A DNA stretch of 45,631 nt from an uncultured Zoogloea sp. Its GTDB lineage: Bacteria > Pseudomonadota > Gammaproteobacteria > Burkholderiales > Rhodocyclaceae. The stretch is taken from assembly GCA_937967645.1 (NCBI GenBank), contig CALBTT010000107.1, positions 1-45,631 of the forward strand. The letters run 5' to 3'. Under the pieces are notes generated by a model. It was given only the letters and a program-made list of their open reading frames with translations, had not been told where the DNA came from and did not search any database. Every line of letters begins with the position of its first letter. Within the stretch, counting starts at the first letter, position 1. Below, piece after piece: positions 33,111 through 41,161 of the stretch. A program made the translations under genes and the position numbers.

Positions 33111-33264
33111 GGTGGAACCCTCAAGAAAACGCCGGGCCGCCCCAGGTGTGCGTGCCCCCTTGAAGAGGGCGGGCGGGATGCAAGCCCGGATTCTAACCCC
33201 GTCCCTCCCCCACAACCGTTTTCCGGCCCCCTTCTAACCCCCTCGGCCAGCGAGCTACCTCCAA

Positions 33265-34488
33265 ATGGATAATCCTGCCTCCCCCACCCGCGGCGCGATC
33301 CTGTTCGCGGCCCCCCACCGCCCCTTCTTCCTGGCAGGCGCCCTTCAGACCGTCCTGGCCTTCCTGCCCTGGGTGTGGGAGCTGCTCGCCCGCCTCACAC
33401 CACTGCCCGCCCCGGTCTGGCCCTGGCCCCCGGGTTGGGTCCATGGGCTGGTGGCGGCCTACGGCATCTTTCCCTTCTTCGTGTTCGGCTTCCTGCTGAC
33501 CGCGATGCCGCGCTGGCAAGGACTGGCCGACACCCCGGGCAGCGCCGCCCGGCGCCCCTGGCTGCCCCTGGTGGCCGGCTGGCTGGGCTTCTATGCCGGG
33601 CTGGCACTGGATCTGGCCCTCCTGCGCCTGATCGGCCTGCTGCTGGTGGTGGCCGGCTGGGGTCTGATGCTGGTCGCCCTGCATCCAGTGGCCTTCGCCC
33701 CCGGAAAATCGCGCCTGCATCCGGCCAGCGCCTGGTACGCCCTGGCCGCCGGCACCCTGGGCTTGCTGGCCTGGGCGGGCTTTGCCGCATCAGGCAACCC
33801 GCTGCTGGCCCGGATCGGCATCGAGGCCGGCCTGTGGTGGCTGCTGGCGCCCCTCTTCATGGTGGTCAGCCACCGCATGATCCCCTTCTTCTCGGGCTCC
33901 GTGCTGCCCGCCTACACCCCCTACAAGCCCACCTGGACGCTCGCCGTACTGCTCGGCGCCAGCGTGCTCCACGGCGGCCTCGCCATGGCCGGCCACGCCG
34001 CCTGGGCCTGGCCGGTGGATCTGGCCGCGGCGGCCACGGCCCTGTGGCTGAGCTGGAAATGGCAGTTCAGGCGCAGCTTTGCGGTACGCCTGCTAGCCAT
34101 GCTGCACATGGGCTTCCTGTGGGTGGGCATCGCCTGGCTGCTGGCCGGCCTGCAGGGGCTGCTCCATGTGGCGGGGATCGACACCCTCGGGCTGGCGCCG
34201 CTGCATGCGCTGGCGGCCGGCTTCTTCGCCACCATGACCCTGGGCATGGTGTCCCGGGTCAGCATGGGGCATTCCGGGCGGCCCCTGGTCGCCGACGGCC
34301 TGACCTGGCGGCTCGGTCTGGGCCTGCATGGCGTGGCGGCCCTGCGGGTGCTGGCCGACGTGGTGCCGGCGGCCCACGGGGCGCTCGCGGCCCTCGCCGG
34401 CATCGGCTGGCTGGCCGTCTTCCTGCCCTGGGCCTGGCGCCTGGTGCCGATCTATCTGCGCCCGAGGGCGGACGGCAAGCCGGGCTGA
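33265..34488 (+). CDS. nnrS: NnrS-family membrane protein
   Basis: This 407-residue, very hydrophobic protein has about 12 predicted membrane helices. NnrS hallmarks include PHRPFFLAGA at the start, FGFLLTAMPRW, VSHRMIPFFS and TMTLGMVSRVSMGHSGRPL. NnrS is a heme- and copper-containing inner membrane protein that helps cells withstand nitric oxide, and its gene is commonly under NnrR/DNR control. It diverges from the dnr-type gene with 154 bases between starts. I saw no clear TTGA-N6-TCAA site there. The ATG at 33265 has only a weak ribosome site. Confidence 0.93.
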   Translation: MDNPASPTRGAILFAAPHRPFFLAGALQTVLAFLPWVWELLARLTPLPAPVWPWPPGWVHGLVAAYGIFPFFVFGFLLTAMPRWQGLADTPGSAARRPWLPLVAGWLGFYAGLALDLALLRLIGLLLVVAGWGLMLVALHPVAFAPGKSRLHPASAWYALAAGTLGLLAWAGFAASGNPLLARIGIEAGLWWLLAPLFMVVSHRMIPFFSGSVLPAYTPYKPTWTLAVLLGASVLHGGLAMAGHAAWAWPVDLAAAATALWLSWKWQFRRSFAVRLLAMLHMGFLWVGIAWLLAGLQGLLHVAGIDTLGLAPLHALAAGFFATMTLGMVSRVSMGHSGRPLVADGLTWRLGLGLHGVAALRVLADVVPAAHGALAALAGIGWLAVFLPWAWRLVPIYLRPRADGKPG

Positions 34489-34500
34489 GGGACCCCACGC

Positions 34501-34531
34501 CGCTGCGGCCGGCACTCCGGCCACCGCAGCG
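34501..34531 (+). terminator. Hairpin after nnrS
   Basis: CGCTGC-GGCCGG pairs with CCGGCC-(ACC)-GCAGCG: 12 base pairs with a three-base bulge and a CACT loop, 13 bases after the nnrS stop. CTCGTTTCG follows, which is a weak T-containing tract. It is a plausible terminator separating nnrS from the terC-type gene. Confidence 0.5.
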
Positions 34532-34653
34532 CTCGTTTCGCCACGTTCCAATGGGCGCCGCCGGGGTGCGCCAGCGTCATCATTTCGTGCGACCATTCGC
34601 GGCCGGAGGGCCTCGATGCCACCGCCTTCGCAACAACCGATGACACCCCGACC

Positions 34654-35418
34654 ATGGAATTCCTGACCGACCCGCAACTGCTGATCGCTTTCTTCACCCT
34701 CACCGCGCTGGAGCTGGTGCTGGGTATCGACAACGTGATCTTCATCTCGATCCTGGTGGACAAGCTGCCACCGGAGAAACGCGCCTTCGCCCGCCGCCTC
34801 GGCCTGTTCCTGGCCATGTTCATGCGCATCGGGCTGCTGATGGTGCTGTCCTGGCTGGCGGGCCTGACCGAGCCCCTCGTCACCGTGATGGAACACGGCT
34901 TCTCCGGCCGCGACCTGATCCTGCTGGCGGGCGGCCTCTTCCTGGTCTGGAAGAGCACCCAGGAAGTGCACCAGCTGATGGAAGGCGAGGAAGGTGAAGC
35001 CTCCAGCGCCGTGCAGGCCACCTTCGGCGCGGTGATCCTGCAGATCATCATGATCGACATCGTCTTCTCGCTGGATTCGATCATCACCGCCATCGGCATG
35101 GTCAATAACCTGCAGGTCATGATCGCCGCCGTGATCGCCTCGGTAGGCCTGATGATGGTCGCCTCCGGCCCCATCGGCGAGTTCGTGTCGCGCCACCCCA
35201 CCGTGAAGATGCTGGCCCTGTCCTTCCTGCTGGTGATCGGCGTGGTGCTGATGGCCGATGCCTTCGGCCATCACGTGCCGAAGGGCTACATCTACTCGGC
35301 GATGGCCTTCTCGGTGCTGGTGGAGATGCTCAACCTGCGGATGCGCAAGAAGCACGCCGCCAAGTCTGCACCCGTCAAGCTGCATGAGCCCTACGTGCGC
35401 GAGGGCAAGCCGCAGTGA
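34654..35418 (+). CDS. TerC-family integral membrane protein
   Basis: This 254-residue protein has about seven membrane helices and the two acidic family motifs: ELVLGIDNVIFI (about 20-31) and IDIVFSLDSIITAIGM (about 133-148). TerC-family proteins are linked to tellurite resistance and to export of metal ions such as Mn2+. The actual substrate here cannot be read from sequence. The C-terminal basic tail (RMRKKHAAKSA) fits a cytoplasmic end. The stop codon overlaps the GTG start of the next gene (GTGA), so the two are coupled. No yybP-ykoY manganese riboswitch pattern was seen in the 165-base leader. Confidence 0.88.
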   Translation: MEFLTDPQLLIAFFTLTALELVLGIDNVIFISILVDKLPPEKRAFARRLGLFLAMFMRIGLLMVLSWLAGLTEPLVTVMEHGFSGRDLILLAGGLFLVWKSTQEVHQLMEGEEGEASSAVQATFGAVILQIIMIDIVFSLDSIITAIGMVNNLQVMIAAVIASVGLMMVASGPIGEFVSRHPTVKMLALSFLLVIGVVLMADAFGHHVPKGYIYSAMAFSVLVEMLNLRMRKKHAAKSAPVKLHEPYVREGKPQ

Positions 35419-36395
35419 CGGCGCCCTTCGGGCCGCTGACACCGGATTTCGTGCTGACCGCAGTGGAGGCCACCGGCCTGCGCTGCGACGGCCGCCTGCA
35501 GACCCTCAACAGCTACGAGAACCGGGTCTACCAGGTCGGCATCGAGGATGCGGCGCCCCTGGTGGTCAAGTTCTACCGCCCGGAACGCTGGAGCGACGAG
35601 GCCATCCTCGAGGAGCATGCCTTCCTGGCCGAGCTGGCGGAGGAAGAGATCCCGGCCGTGGCCGCGCTGGACATCGGCGGGCACAGCCTGCACCACCACG
35701 AAGGCTTCCGACTGGCCCTGTTCCCCCGCCGCGGCGGGCGTGCCCCGGAACTGGACGACCCGGCGGTGCTGGGCTGGCTGGGGCGCTTCCTGGGCCGCAT
35801 CCATGCGGTGGGCGCACGCCGTCCATTTGTGGCCCGGCCCGACCTCACCCTCCACAGCTTCGGTGAAGAGCCGCGCGAGACCTTGCTGGACAGCCCCTTC
35901 CTGCCGCCGGAGCTGCGCCACACCTGGCAAACGGTGGCCGACCAGGCCCTCGACGGGGTGCGGCGCTGCTATGAACGGGCCGGCGCACTGCCGCAGATCC
36001 GCCTGCACGGCGACGTTCACGGCGGCAACGTGCTGTGGACCGATGCCGGCCCGCATTTCGTGGATTTCGACGATGCCCGCAACGGGCCGGCGATCCAGGA
36101 CCTCTGGATGCTGCTGTCCGGCGACGCGCCGGCGATGGCCCGTCAGCTGGACCATGTGCTAGAAGGCTATGAGCAGTTCGCCGACTTCGACCCGGCCAGC
36201 CTGCACCTGGTGGAGGCGCTGCGCACCCTGCGCCTGATCCATTACGCGGCCTGGATCGCCAAACGCTGGGACGACCCGGCCTTCCCGGCGGCCTTCAGCT
36301 GGTTCGACAGCCCCCGCTACTGGCAGGACATGATCCTGGCCCTACGGGAACAGATCGCCCTGATGGACGAATCGCCGCTGACGCGGCAGTTCTGA
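35415..36395 (+). CDS. srkA: SrkA/YihE-like stress response kinase
   Basis: This 326-residue protein has the aminoglycoside-phosphotransferase-like kinase fold. SYENRVYQVG forms the nucleotide loop, VVKFYRPERWSDEAILEEH gives the ATP-binding lysine and helix C glutamate, LHGDVHGGNVLW carries catalytic D200 and the metal-binding asparagine, and FVDFDDA replaces DFG. The RPERW and ILEEHAF segments are characteristic of SrkA (YihE), a Ser/Thr kinase that protects against stress-induced death in E. coli. The length is normal for the family. It starts with GTG overlapping the terC-type stop. It ends 14 bases from the convergent HAD gene. Confidence 0.9.
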   Translation: MTAPFGPLTPDFVLTAVEATGLRCDGRLQTLNSYENRVYQVGIEDAAPLVVKFYRPERWSDEAILEEHAFLAELAEEEIPAVAALDIGGHSLHHHEGFRLALFPRRGGRAPELDDPAVLGWLGRFLGRIHAVGARRPFVARPDLTLHSFGEEPRETLLDSPFLPPELRHTWQTVADQALDGVRRCYERAGALPQIRLHGDVHGGNVLWTDAGPHFVDFDDARNGPAIQDLWMLLSGDAPAMARQLDHVLEGYEQFADFDPASLHLVEALRTLRLIHYAAWIAKRWDDPAFPAAFSWFDSPRYWQDMILALREQIALMDESPLTRQF

Positions 36396-36409
36396 GGCCG
36401 CCCCTGCAC

Positions 36410-36916
36410 TCAGGGCTCGGCCGGGAACTCTCCTGCACGGAAGGCGTCTAGCATGCGGCGCAGGCGGCCGGCGTCCTCGTCCGTGAAGCCCTGCTTGAAA
36501 TCGGTCAGCACCAAGCGTGGCCGGGTCGGCCAGTTGCCCGGCGCATCGTCGATGGCCAGCCACTGGGCCTGCGGGGCACGGCGCTCCAGCCACTGGTGGG
36601 CTTCCCGCTCGCGCAGGCCGTAGAGCTCGTTGGGGTTGCGGGGAAAGATGGTCGGCGAACAATCCACCACCCGCGGGCGGATGTCCTCGGCGAAACGGGC
36701 CGCCAGCTTGCTTAGGGAGAACAGGGTGCGCCAGTCCGACGAGATCACCACCCGGGTTTCCGGATACTCACGCAGCACCGACTCCAGCAGCGGCAGGCAG
36801 CGGAAATCCTCCGCCTCGCCCCACGGATGGGTCACCCCGTCGAAGTCCAGAAAGACATAAACAGGATTTATCGATACGGCCTCGGCCGGCAAATTTTCGG
36901 GCGTTATTTGATGCAT
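36410..36916 (-). CDS. HAD-fold phosphatase-like protein (HAD_SAK_2 type)
   Basis: This small HAD-like protein (168 residues with this start) has the nucleophile loop FLDFDGVTHP, a VVISSDWR motif, a conserved R-x-x-E-x-x-x-WL segment and LAIDDAP as the acidic motif III/IV. These features match the HAD domain found in Swiss-army-knife RNA repair proteins and in many stand-alone phosphatase-like proteins. The substrate is unknown. The start is uncertain. ATG at 36916 gives MHQITPEN, whereas an in-frame TTG at 36976 with AAGGTGA upstream would add 20 residues. The first third of the gene is less GC-rich than its neighbours. It diverges from fabI. Confidence 0.75.
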   Translation of the reverse strand: MHQITPENLPAEAVSINPVYVFLDFDGVTHPWGEAEDFRCLPLLESVLREYPETRVVISSDWRTLFSLSKLAARFAEDIRPRVVDCSPTIFPRNPNELYGLREREAHQWLERRAPQAQWLAIDDAPGNWPTRPRLVLTDFKQGFTDEDAGRLRRMLDAFRAGEFPAEP

Positions 36917-36979
36917 CGCAACACGGGCCCTGCGGAATATCGGAAACTCGTCGTTAACCAAATAATGACTACGCAACAG

Positions 36980-37003
36980 TCACCTTGCACTATTCTAAGG
37001 TGA
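36980..37003. promoter_or_regulatory. Inverted repeat in the fabI upstream region
   Basis: TCACCTT and AAGGTGA form a perfect 7-bp inverted repeat with a 10-base AT-rich spacer that contains TATTCT. It lies 49 bases before the fabI ATG and just upstream of the divergent HAD gene. It could be an operator or a leader hairpin. No known fatty-acid regulator site is claimed. Confidence 0.35.
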
Positions 37004-37051
37004 GCCGATGTTGCAGCGCAGTATTATTTCTCGATCCTACGGAGTGAATAC

Positions 37052-37831
37052 ATGAAACCTATCATCAACCTCGAAGGCAAGGTGGGTCTGATCACCGGCA
37101 TCGCCAACGAAAAATCCATTTCCACCGGGGTCGCCGAATCCTGCATCGAGGCTGGCGCCAAGGTGATCATCACCTACCAGAACGAGAAGACCCTGGCCTT
37201 CCTGGAGCCCATCGTCACCCGCCTGGGCGTGGAAGACGTGCTGCTGCTGGACGTGACCAAGCCGGAGACCATGGACGAGGTCTTCGCCAAGATCGATGCC
37301 AAGTACGGCAAGCTCGACTTCGCCATCCACTCCATGGCCTTCGCCAAGCGCGACGACCTGCACGGCCGCGTGGTGGACACCTCGCCGGACGGCTTTGCCC
37401 TGGCCATGGACGTGTCCACCCACTCCTTCGTGCGCCTGGCGCGCAAGGCCGAGCCGCTGTTCGAGAAGGCCGGCGGCGGTTCGCTGATCACCATGACCTA
37501 CCTGGGCAGCGAGAAGGTCATCGCCAACTACGGCGTGATGGGTCTGTGCAAGGCCGCCCTGGAGGCCGCCACCCGCTACATGGCCTTCGAGCTGGGCCCC
37601 AAGAACATCCGCGTCAATGCGATTTCCCCGGGCCCGCTGATGACCCGCGCCGCCTCCGGCATCGCCGGTTTCGACGGCCTGATGGCCGCCGCGGTGGATC
37701 GCTCCCCGCTGCACCGCCTGGTGACCCCGGAAGACATCGGCGCCCTGACCGCCTTCCTGGTCTCCGACGCTGGCCGCAACATGTCCGGCGGCGTACACTT
37801 CGTGGATGCCGGTTACAACATCATCGCATGA
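37052..37831 (+). CDS. fabI: Enoyl-[acyl-carrier-protein] reductase FabI
   Basis: This 259-residue NADH-dependent reductase carries out the last step of each fatty acid elongation cycle, reducing enoyl-ACP. It is a short-chain dehydrogenase of the FabI type. The nucleotide loop is GIANEKSI, AIHSMAF is the family strand, and the catalytic pair is Y160-x6-K167 within YLGSEKVIANYGVMGLCK, with the FabI-specific tyrosine ten residues before (Y150). ISPGPLMTRAASGI is the substrate-loop region. The ATG is preceded by GGAG at an 8-base spacing. A length of about 260 residues is standard. The next gene follows after 16 bases on the same strand. Confidence 0.97.
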   Translation: MKPIINLEGKVGLITGIANEKSISTGVAESCIEAGAKVIITYQNEKTLAFLEPIVTRLGVEDVLLLDVTKPETMDEVFAKIDAKYGKLDFAIHSMAFAKRDDLHGRVVDTSPDGFALAMDVSTHSFVRLARKAEPLFEKAGGGSLITMTYLGSEKVIANYGVMGLCKAALEAATRYMAFELGPKNIRVNAISPGPLMTRAASGIAGFDGLMAAAVDRSPLHRLVTPEDIGALTAFLVSDAGRNMSGGVHFVDAGYNIIA

Positions 37832-37847
37832 CGGACGTCGATCCACG

Positions 37848-38441
37848 ATGATCGACCAAGGCAGCGCCGGGCAGGAGCCGGGGGCGGAAAGCCCCCGCAT
37901 CGCCGATCCGGTGCCTGCCCATCCCCTGCTGGACGGTCTGCCGGAGCTCGGGCGCGGAGAATCCTCCATCGTCCTCGATCCGGGCAACGGCCAGCGGGTC
38001 TTCAAGGTGGTCAGCTCCCCCGCCGACTACTTCTACCTGGCCGCCGACGACCGGCCCCAGGGCATCCACTTTCCCCGCCTGATCGCCGACCACGGCATCA
38101 TCGGCAAGGCCAGCTCCGGCTACTCCTTCCGCCTGCTCGAGATCGAACGCCTGCTGCCCGTCTCCGGCGACGCCGAAGACCAGGCCCGGCGCCTCTCCGC
38201 CGCGTACTGGGAGGGCTGCGAGAAATGGGCCAACATGGGCGTCAACCGGGGTCGTCTGGCCCTCTACCACATCACCCAGGCTCCCCCGCCCGAACTCCCC
38301 GCGAGCCTGATCCAGGCCATCGCGGCGCTCTCCGACTTCATCGAGGAATACCCGGTGCAGCCGGACATCCTGAACCCCTACAATTTGATGATGCGCCCCG
38401 ACGGCACCCTGGTGCTATCCGATCCGGTGTTCCTGCCCTGA
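37848..38441 (+). CDS. Small protein-kinase-like protein of unknown function
   Basis: I cannot assign this 197-residue protein to a named family. It has kinase-like landmarks. A glycine-rich loop GRGESSIVL is followed by a VFKVV strand that could supply the ATP-binding lysine. Near the C-terminus ILNPYNLMMRPDGTLVLSDPV resembles a kinase catalytic loop asparagine followed by the metal-binding aspartate. The HRD-type aspartate is not at the usual spacing, so catalysis is doubtful. At under 200 residues it is short for a full kinase fold. It lies 16 bases after fabI on the same strand and may be co-transcribed. It ends before the first double-hairpin element. Confidence 0.65.
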   Translation: MIDQGSAGQEPGAESPRIADPVPAHPLLDGLPELGRGESSIVLDPGNGQRVFKVVSSPADYFYLAADDRPQGIHFPRLIADHGIIGKASSGYSFRLLEIERLLPVSGDAEDQARRLSAAYWEGCEKWANMGVNRGRLALYHITQAPPPELPASLIQAIAALSDFIEEYPVQPDILNPYNLMMRPDGTLVLSDPVFLP

Positions 38442-38465
38442 GGCTTGTGCGGGGATGCAGGGGCG

Positions 38466-38535
38466 TGTAGGGGCGGCTTCAGCCGCCCACGGACTTTAAA
38501 TCAATCACCTGCGGGCGGCTGAAGCCGCCCCTACA
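38466..38535. repeat. REP/BIME-like double-hairpin element, copy 1
   Basis: This 70-bp element begins TGTAGGGGCGGC and ends with the inverse complement GCCGCCCCTACA. Each arm is itself a hairpin (GGGCGGCT-TC-AGCCGCCC and GGGCGGCT-GA-AGCCGCCC). It lies between the convergent kinase-like gene and rdgC. A second copy sits at 44206-44274. Short flanking pieces (GGGCGTGTAG, CCCCTACACGG) extend the symmetry. Confidence 0.85.
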
Positions 38536-38576
38536 GGCCCCTACACGGACCTGCACAGTCCGCGCTGGCCGCCTCC

Positions 38577-39485
38577 TCAGATCACCGCATCCTTCACTTC
38601 GCCACCCAGCACCTCCAGCAGGGCCGGGATGAGGCGGGCCAGTTCGCCGCTCATCAGGGCGAAGTCTGCCTGCATCTGCATCTCCGCCGCATCGGCCTGA
38701 CGCTCGGCCTCTTCCTTGACCACATCGAGGAAGGCGACCCGCTTGATCTCCATCTTCTCGGTGAGGATGAAGGACACCCGGTCGTCGAAGGTCAGGGCCA
38801 GGCGGGTCGGCAGCTTGCCGGCAGCCAGGTGGTCCTGCACGTCCTTGCCGTCGAGGGCGTGGCGCACGTAGCGCACCGCGGCCTTCTCGTCGGTCACCGC
38901 GCGCAGCTCGCAGTCCAGGTCGATGGTGAAGTTGCCGGTGGCCTCGTTGGCGGCCAGCCAGCCGGTCATCACCGACACGGGCGAGAGTTCGGTCTTGACC
39001 ATCTTCACGGGCAGCTCATCCAGGGTGTCGCGCAGGGCGTCCAGCACTTCCTCGGCGCGCGCCGGGCTGGATGCGTCGATCACCAGCCAGCCGCCGACCG
39101 GGTCGATCCAGGTGTACACCTTGCGGCGGCGGGTGAAGGCGCGGGGCAGCAATTCCTGCAGCACCGCCTCCTTGATCTCCTTCATCTGCTTGCGGCCCGG
39201 CTTGAAGCCCTGCTGAGCCTCGATCTGCTCGGCCTTGTCGGCGGCCACTTCGTTCACCACCGATGAAGGCAGCAGCTTCTGCTCGACCGTCAGGGCCACC
39301 AGGAACTGGCCCTGCACCGTCAGCACGAAGCGGTCGTCCTTGGTCGGCGAGCTCCAGCCCCGGGTCGCCATGTCCTGGCTGCCACAGGGCACGAAAGGCC
39401 GGGCGGCGAGCTTTTCATTGAGGGCCTCAAAGCTCAGGCCCCAGTTCACGGGAAGGCGGTAGATCTGGAGATTGCGGAACCACAT
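38577..39485 (-). CDS. rdgC: Recombination-associated protein RdgC
   Basis: This 302-residue protein is a ring-forming DNA-binding protein that restrains RecA. The N-terminus WFRNLQIYRL is characteristic, and RSSPTKDD-like (GWSSPTKDDRFVL), QEAKLLPSSVVN-type (EQKLLPSSVVNEV) and RKQMKEIKEAV segments follow in family order. The ATG at 39485 gives the standard length and N-terminus. An in-frame start at 39545 would add 20 residues absent from the family. It diverges from the regulated membrane operon. Confidence 0.96.
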   Translation of the reverse strand: MWFRNLQIYRLPVNWGLSFEALNEKLAARPFVPCGSQDMATRGWSSPTKDDRFVLTVQGQFLVALTVEQKLLPSSVVNEVAADKAEQIEAQQGFKPGRKQMKEIKEAVLQELLPRAFTRRRKVYTWIDPVGGWLVIDASSPARAEEVLDALRDTLDELPVKMVKTELSPVSVMTGWLAANEATGNFTIDLDCELRAVTDEKAAVRYVRHALDGKDVQDHLAAGKLPTRLALTFDDRVSFILTEKMEIKRVAFLDVVKEEAERQADAAEMQMQADFALMSGELARLIPALLEVLGGEVKDAVI

Positions 39486-39575
39486 GGCGACAAGTAATCC
39501 GTACTGATGGAAAAGAGGCGGCATTGTAGCGGCTCGCCGCGGCACCGCCAGACCGTTCGGCGGATCGTCATGACG

Positions 39576-39603
39576 TTGACACTCTGAAATGCAGAGTTAT
39601 AAA
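39576..39603 (+). promoter_or_regulatory. Near-consensus sigma70 promoter of the membrane operon
   Basis: TTGACA (39576-39581), a 16-bp spacer and TATAAA (39598-39603) form a strong promoter with a start point near 39610. The spacer is almost entirely occupied by the first operator palindrome, which argues for tight repression. Confidence 0.75.
39581..39597. promoter_or_regulatory. Operator palindrome 1 (ACTCTG-N5-CAGAGT)
   Basis: ACTCTGAAATGCAGAGT is a perfect 6-bp-arm palindrome located between the -35 and -10 elements. With the second copy (centre to centre 22 bp, two helical turns) it suits cooperative binding of a dimeric winged-helix repressor, most simply the regulator encoded third in this operon. 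Confidence 0.75.
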
Positions 39604-39619
39604 CTCTGAATCACAGAGT
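39603..39619. promoter_or_regulatory. Operator palindrome 2 (ACTCTG-N5-CAGAGT)
   Basis: ACTCTGAATCACAGAGT has the same arms as palindrome 1 with a different central spacer. It spans from the last base of the -10 to beyond the predicted start point. Conservation of the arms but not the centre points to protein recognition of the arms. Confidence 0.75.
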
Positions 39620-39643
39620 AAATGCCGAAGGAATCCAGCGACC

Positions 39644-40696
39644 ATGGCCGACCCGATCACCCGCCAGCTCGACAGCATCCAGTCCATGCTCGTCCGCGGC
39701 CACCGCAACCTCCGCATGGAAGGGCACAGCCTGGTGCTGTGGGGCCTGGCCGGGGCCGGCCTGTTCCTGTCCAGCGACGCCGTGTTCACCGCCGAGCAGA
39801 TCCCTGATACCACCCAGCGTGCCTTGATCTGGCTCGTCTACATCGGCATGGTGCTGGGCGGGGCCGGCTGGGCCGACTGGCACCTGACCCGACGGGTCAA
39901 GGCGGCCCGGGACGAGACCTGGTCCTTCATCCACCGTCAGGTGGTCAAGCTGCAGTGGCTGCTGATGGGCATCGGCACCTTGTTCACCTTCGCCACCTTC
40001 TTCTTCGGCGGGGCCTACATGCTGTGCACCGTCTGGCTGGTGCTGATCGGCCTGTCCCTGTATGTGCACGGCCTGTTCTCCGAGGAGGTGCTGGAGTGGG
40101 CAGGCGGCATCATCATCGCCATCGGGGTGGCCGGCCTGGCGGCCCGACTGCCCTTCGAGACCATGAAATGGATCGCGGCGTCGGTGTTCGGGCTGGGCCT
40201 GCCGCTGCTCGCGCGGCTCCTGGACCATGGCCGCACACGCCCCTTCCTGCTGCGCCTGGCCCAGGCCGCCGGCTGGTCGGTGGTGGTGCTGGCCGCCCCC
40301 CTGCTCGGTCACCGCTACGCCTCCGGCCTGATGCCGCCGGAAGCACCGGTCAGCACCCTCGCCGCCTTTCAGGCCGGCGTCGACACCCGTGGCCTGCACA
40401 TCGTCAGCCTGCCCGCCGGCACCCGGGTGCCCGTGCGGGTGGAGGTCTCGGGCGACCTGTTCCGTCCCGCCCCCGACGCCATCCTGCCCCTGACCCTCGA
40501 CCAGCCCCTGGAGATCCTGCTCCGCGACGGCGCCCCCACCGGCGATGTACGCGCTCCGGGAGGCGCCTGGGTGCTGGCGCGGGAAACCCACTGGATCTCC
40601 ATCCCCTGGATGAAGGCCAGCCTCGATCCCACCCACGGCCCGCAGGTGGAGTCCGCCCTGGTCGTAGACTTCAAGGGCGGAGCCGCCCGCCAGTGA
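39644..40696 (+). CDS. Multi-pass membrane protein of unknown function
   Basis: I do not recognise a characterised family. This 350-residue protein has about seven predicted membrane helices (roughly 29-49, 60-79, 102-126, 128-144, 151-168, 174-191, 202-225). A C-terminal soluble domain (about 235-350) looks beta-rich (GLHIVSLPAGTRVPVRVEVSG) and is probably extracytoplasmic. It is the first gene of a four-gene operon with a lipoprotein, a winged-helix regulator and a second membrane protein, behind the double-operator promoter. The arrangement suggests an envelope stress or sensing function, which is inference. AAGGA 12 bases before the ATG is a modest ribosome site. Confidence 0.8.
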   Translation: MADPITRQLDSIQSMLVRGHRNLRMEGHSLVLWGLAGAGLFLSSDAVFTAEQIPDTTQRALIWLVYIGMVLGGAGWADWHLTRRVKAARDETWSFIHRQVVKLQWLLMGIGTLFTFATFFFGGAYMLCTVWLVLIGLSLYVHGLFSEEVLEWAGGIIIAIGVAGLAARLPFETMKWIAASVFGLGLPLLARLLDHGRTRPFLLRLAQAAGWSVVVLAAPLLGHRYASGLMPPEAPVSTLAAFQAGVDTRGLHIVSLPAGTRVPVRVEVSGDLFRPAPDAILPLTLDQPLEILLRDGAPTGDVRAPGGAWVLARETHWISIPWMKASLDPTHGPQVESALVVDFKGGAARQ

Positions 40697-40727
40697 ATCC
40701 CTTTCCGCTCACCACAGGAGTCTCACC

Positions 40728-41126
40728 ATGATCCCACGTCTTGCCACGGCCACCCTGGCCACCCTCACCCTCGCCGGCTGCGCCAGCTTCGGCACCCCCA
40801 GCGCGGACGAACTGGCCCGGCTACCGGTCGTCCGTTTTGGCGAGGCGGCCCCTGCCGGCCAGCCCTTCATCCTGCATTACCCGGCCGGCGCCCCCCTGCC
40901 GGTGGAAGCCCGCATCCACGGCAGCCTGCTCGACGGCGAAGCCCGCAGCACCCTCACCGTGCGCACCCGCCAGGATCTCTATACCTACAAGCACTGGGCC
41001 AGCCTCGACGGCAAAAACTGGAAGGCCGGGCATGACGTGGTGGGCGGCAACTTCGAAATCCGCGTGCCCGGCGAACAGGATGGGCGCAATCCGGGCTCGA
41101 TGCGGGCAGAATTCAACCTGAAATAG
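40728..41126 (+). CDS. Putative outer-envelope lipoprotein
   Basis: This 132-residue protein has a lipoprotein signal peptide ending in the lipobox LAGC (C18). The mature part is predicted beta-rich with no motif I can name. LPVEARIHGSLLDGEARSTLTV and the C-terminal AEFNL strand suggest a small beta-sandwich. PVEARIHGSLL vaguely parallels PVRVEVSGDLF in the soluble domain of the preceding membrane protein, so the two may share a fold. It sits 31 bases after that gene. Function is unknown. Confidence 0.8.
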   Translation: MIPRLATATLATLTLAGCASFGTPSADELARLPVVRFGEAAPAGQPFILHYPAGAPLPVEARIHGSLLDGEARSTLTVRTRQDLYTYKHWASLDGKNWKAGHDVVGGNFEIRVPGEQDGRNPGSMRAEFNLK

Positions 41127-41161
41127 GAACCGATGCCCGCCACCACGCGGGCCACCTGCCC

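Noticed and set aside
34489..34653. A yybP-ykoY manganese riboswitch ahead of the TerC-family gene
   Set aside because: The leader lacks the conserved core pattern; only a terminator-like hairpin is visible.
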